From Flavobacterium sp. 1 (GTDB taxonomy: Bacteria > Bacteroidota > Bacteroidia > Flavobacteriales > Flavobacteriaceae): a stretch of 64,000 nucleotides of DNA. Every line of letters starts with the position of its first letter. The first letter of the stretch is position 1. Positions 61,802 to 64,000 of the stretch are shown here, piece after piece. The notes beneath the pieces were generated by a model. The model was given only the letters and a program-made list of their open reading frames with translations, was not told where the DNA came from and ran no database searches. Made by a program: the position numbers and the translations under genes. The stretch lies in assembly GCF_002797935.1 (NCBI RefSeq), contig NZ_PGER01000001.1:3348001-3412000 (forward strand), read 5' to 3'.

Positions 61802-62323
61802 ATGGGAGTATCATCATTTTTTAAAAATTTATTTGGTTCAGCCAAAGAAACAGCAAACGAAATAATAGAACATGCAGAAGCAGCTATTGAAGAAACCAAG
61901 GTAACTGCACAGCCTTATGTAGAAAAAGCAGAAGCTTTTGCAGCAGAAGCTGTAGACAAAATTAAGGAAACAGCAACTCCACATGTAGAAAAGGCAGAAG
62001 CTTTTGCAGCAGAAGCTGTAAACAAAATCAAAGAAACCGTAACTCCTCATATAGAAAAAGCAGAAACCTTTGTAGAAGAAACTATAGACAAAATCAAAGA
62101 AACCGCAACTCCTCATGTCGAAAAAGCTGAAGCATTTATAGAAGATGCTGTCGCCAAAGCAAAAGAAGCAGCAACCCCATATATTGAAAAAGCGGAATCA
62201 ATTATAGACAATGCCAAAGCAAAAGGAAATGAAGATTTGAACAGCCTAAAAGAAAAAACAACTGCTTCTGATCCAAAAGACCTTGAAAACCCAACCAAAA
62301 AGGAAGAAGAAAATCCCGAATAG
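61802..62323 (+). CDS. Repeat protein of five 22-residue amphipathic units
   Basis: 173 residues, soluble, no signal. A leader (MGVSSFFKNLFGSAKETANE) is followed by five near-identical 22-residue units starting TAxPHVEKAEAFAAEAVxKIKE; each begins with a Pro and has hydrophobic Val/Ala/Phe/Ile residues at regular 3-4 spacing, so it should form Pro-punctuated amphipathic helices. The last ~25 residues are charged and end KKEEENPE. The design resembles apolipoprotein 22-mers and LEA-like proteins by shape, not proven homology. It could be stress-related or lipid/surface-associated. It precedes an MscS channel by 78 bp. Confidence 0.7.
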   Translation: MGVSSFFKNLFGSAKETANEIIEHAEAAIEETKVTAQPYVEKAEAFAAEAVDKIKETATPHVEKAEAFAAEAVNKIKETVTPHIEKAETFVEETIDKIKETATPHVEKAEAFIEDAVAKAKEAATPYIEKAESIIDNAKAKGNEDLNSLKEKTTASDPKDLENPTKKEEENPE

Positions 62324-62346
62324 TTTTTATAAAAAATATAAAATCG

Positions 62347-62354
62347 TATTTTTG
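62347..62354 (+). promoter_or_regulatory. Candidate -7 element for the MscS gene
   Basis: TATTTTTG (TAnnTTTG), 47 bp before the ATG. Confidence 0.4.
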
Positions 62355-62401
62355 CAACTCAGTATACAACTCTCTTATTAGAGAATTTTATGAATTAAAA
62401 T

Positions 62402-63229
62402 ATGACTTTAGATCCAAATTACATTGCCAATTACGCTAATACTTTTATAACAACGCTTATTAATTATTCCCCCCAGGTTATTTCTGCTTTAATTATTCTG
62501 TTTATTGGTCTGTATGCCATTCGAATAATTAATAGGCTTATTCGAAAAATAATGATCAAAAGAAACTTAGACGCTACTCTTAGCAAGTTTCTTGCCGATA
62601 TTTTACTTTGGGTTTTAAGAGTATTATTATTTGTCACTTTTATCGACAAATTAGGAATTGGAACATCATCATTTGTCGCAATCTTAGGTGCAATGGGGCT
62701 TGCTGTTGGTTTGTCTTTACAAGGCTCATTATCTAATTTTGCTGGAGGAATGCTTATTATTCTCTTCAAGCCCTTTAAAGTAGGAGATACAATCGAAGCA
62801 CAAGGCGTACAGGCTACCGTTTTGGAAATTCAAATTTTTGTAACCAAATTAATCACTTCAAATAATCAGACCATTTTTATTCCCAACGGAACCTTATCAA
62901 ATGGCACGATTATCAACTATTCAATGCAGGGATCGCGAAGAGCCGATTTAACGATTTCCATATCGTATGAAACCAATTTAAAAGAGGCAAAAGATATTAT
63001 AACAACGGTCCTTAAAAACAACCCTAAAGTACTTACTTCACCAGCAGCAGAAGTATCTGTAAAGAACATAACCGATAATTCTATCCAACTAGCCGTAAGA
63101 CCCTGGGCAAAAAACGAAGATTTTAGTTCGGTTGTATCAGATACTTTAGAGAATTGCAAATTAGCCTTTGATACCGCAGGAATTATTTTTCAGCCGTATG
63201 TAACAGAGAAGTCCAAAAATAACAAATAA
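62402..63229 (+). CDS. Small-conductance mechanosensitive channel (MscS family)
   Basis: 275 residues: three TM helices (about 15-100), the pore helix region GAMGLAVGLSLQGSLSNFAGG (TM3, Gly/Ala-rich packing face), and the cytoplasmic beta domain (FKPFKVGDTIEA, IFVTKLITSNNQTIFIPNG) and alpha/beta domain (DLTISISYETNLKEAKDIITT). This is the minimal MscS architecture that releases solutes on hypo-osmotic shock. Convergent with tsaB, 9 bp apart. The neighbouring 22-mer protein hints at a joint osmotic role, which is an inference. Confidence 0.95.
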   Translation: MTLDPNYIANYANTFITTLINYSPQVISALIILFIGLYAIRIINRLIRKIMIKRNLDATLSKFLADILLWVLRVLLFVTFIDKLGIGTSSFVAILGAMGLAVGLSLQGSLSNFAGGMLIILFKPFKVGDTIEAQGVQATVLEIQIFVTKLITSNNQTIFIPNGTLSNGTIINYSMQGSRRADLTISISYETNLKEAKDIITTVLKNNPKVLTSPAAEVSVKNITDNSIQLAVRPWAKNEDFSSVVSDTLENCKLAFDTAGIIFQPYVTEKSKNNK

Positions 63230-63238
63230 CAATTCAGG

Positions 63239-63907
63239 CTATTTTTTTGGGGCAGCAATTAAAAAGTCTTTCAAATAATAAGGTTCAAAATAGGCGACAT
63301 CAACAGTGTCGTTTTTTTTGTATTTATCAAAGCTCAAAATACTCATTTCATTAGCCGACGGATACTTAATTCCATCTAAAAACACAAAATTGTCTTTTGT
63401 TAAAACCGTTTTGCATTTCTCATTACAGTCTCCAACAAAATATAGTTTCTCAGTAAAATCTTCAAAAGAATTTTCGGTAATGACTTCTGCTAAAACTTCT
63501 CGCTTTTTATCAAAAGAAGCCGAAAAAACAGCACTGTACACTTCCATTCTGCGGGCATCTATCATTGGAACAATCAATCCATCCGTCACCTTAACTTTAG
63601 AAGCCAATGATTGCAAAGTATCGATTGCTATCATTGGAATATCCAAAGCATAACACAAGCCTTTGGCCGTCGAAACACCTATCCTCAAACCAGTATAAGA
63701 GCCTGGACCTTGACTTACTGCAATCGCCGTTAAATCTTTCAATTGAATTCCAGCTTCACTGATAATTTCTTCAATAAAAACATGTAATCGCTCTGCATGA
63801 GAATACCCTTCTTCGGCAATTTCTTTGCACAATATAGTTTTTCCATCTTTTGCCAAAGCAACAGAACAATTCTTAGTAGCAGTTTCAATATTGAGAATAT
63901 AGGACAC
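63239..63907 (-). CDS. tsaB: tRNA threonylcarbamoyladenosine biosynthesis protein TsaB (GTG start)
   Basis: 222 residues of the ASKHA fold: YILNIETATKNCSVALAKDG at the N-terminus and QGPGSYTGLRIGVSTAKGLCYAL around 68-90 are the TsaB signature. TsaB scaffolds TsaD/TsaE to form t6A37 on tRNAs decoding ANN codons. The start is GTG (63907-63905). Upstream lies a long AATCTAAAATCTGC repeat and a -7 element. Confidence 0.95.
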   Translation of the reverse strand: MSYILNIETATKNCSVALAKDGKTILCKEIAEEGYSHAERLHVFIEEIISEAGIQLKDLTAIAVSQGPGSYTGLRIGVSTAKGLCYALDIPMIAIDTLQSLASKVKVTDGLIVPMIDARRMEVYSAVFSASFDKKREVLAEVITENSFEDFTEKLYFVGDCNEKCKTVLTKDNFVFLDGIKYPSANEMSILSFDKYKKNDTVDVAYFEPYYLKDFLIAAPKK

Positions 63908-63910
63908 TTT

Positions 63911-63957
63911 AATTTAGATTTTAGATTGCAGATTCTAGATTGCAGATTTTAGATTTA
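63911..63957 (-). repeat. AATCTAAAATCTGC repeats upstream of tsaB
   Basis: On the minus strand: AATCTAAAATCTGCAATCTA, GAATCTGCAATCTAAAATCT, ending 3 bp before the GTG; the best-preserved tandem copy in the window. Confidence 0.6.
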
Positions 63958-63981
63958 TAAATCTAAAACTTATTGCGCTTG

Positions 63982-63989
63982 CAAATTTA
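63982..63989 (-). promoter_or_regulatory. Candidate -7 element of tsaB
   Basis: Minus strand TAAATTTG (TAnnTTTG); the matching -33 would lie beyond the window edge. Confidence 0.4.
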
Positions 63990-64000
63990 CACCGAATTTT

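Noticed and set aside
61838..62116. Minus-strand Cys/Phe-rich frame opposite the 22-mer repeats
   Set aside because: A by-product of the repeated Glu/Lys/Ala codons on the + strand.
1..64000. CRISPR arrays, rRNA genes, riboswitches
   Set aside because: No regularly spaced direct repeats with unique spacers, rRNA segments or recognisable riboswitch aptamers were seen.

Overview
The window comes from a Bacteroidota genome, almost certainly Flavobacterium or a close relative. The reasons are the low G+C content, TAnnTTTG-type -7 promoter elements, gliding/type IX secretion (T9SS) substrates and a PorP/SprF protein, TonB-dependent receptors (one paired with a DUF4249 lipoprotein), a folK-deoxynucleoside kinase fusion, an S16 protein with a long Ala/Glu tail, and a uppS-bamA-ompH-ompH-murI cluster. 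Most of it is chromosomal core; there is no rRNA, CRISPR array or prophage.

Layout. 1-970: the tail of an unknown gene, then a decayed maltoporin-like pseudogene whose middle is replaced by a nested palindromic element. 967-2822: rpsP-rimM-trmN6 operon. 3-4.6 kb: lipoprotein, RRM protein and DUF1508 protein around a 25-bp perfect-stem terminator. 4.7-4.9 kb: tRNA-Gly and tRNA-Leu. 5-8.8 kb: mutS, DUF1573, SpoU methyltransferase. 8.9-21 kb: T9SS lectin protein, folK-dNK, sppA, AsmA-like protein, VOC protein, large T9SS PKD protein. 21-26 kb: DUF2797, GH3 with a tiny lipoprotein, outer-membrane receptor. 26-29 kb: small SRPBCC/VOC proteins and cutC. 29-32.6 kb: tig-clpP-clpX. 33-38.3 kb: small orphan ORFs, MOSC, heavy-metal-binding protein, 4-TM protein, hydrolase, unknown lipoprotein. 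38.4-42.7 kb: an IS630 element inserted in the 3' end of a DUF4249 gene, with its TonB-dependent receptor. 42.8-52 kb: pdxJ, CBS protein, nadK (frameshifted as sequenced), DUF6089, uppS, bamA, two ompH/skp genes, murI. 52-59 kb: an envelope module (OMP, DUF4270, OMP, Kelch, DUF4907) ending in a LytS/LytTR two-component pair. 59-64 kb: gamma-carbonic anhydrase, PorP/SprF, Nfu-type Fe-S protein, a protein of 22-residue amphipathic repeats, MscS channel, tsaB.

How genes work together. uppS, bamA and the Skp-like chaperones serve lipid-carrier supply and outer-membrane assembly. tig-clpP-clpX couples folding and degradation. The TonB receptor and DUF4249 lipoprotein probably form one uptake complex. 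The LytS/LytTR pair directly downstream of Kelch and DUF4907 suggests a regulated surface system of unknown function.

The most informative observations are: the IS630 insertion that supplies a new stop codon to DUF4249, with the pre-insertion reading frame still readable on the far side; the frameshift in an A8 tract of nadK; the maltoporin relic carrying a MITE-like element; a family of AATCTAAAATCTGC repeats sitting directly 5' of start codons; the apolipoprotein-like 22-mer protein; and the Kelch/DUF4907/DUF4270/LytTR module.
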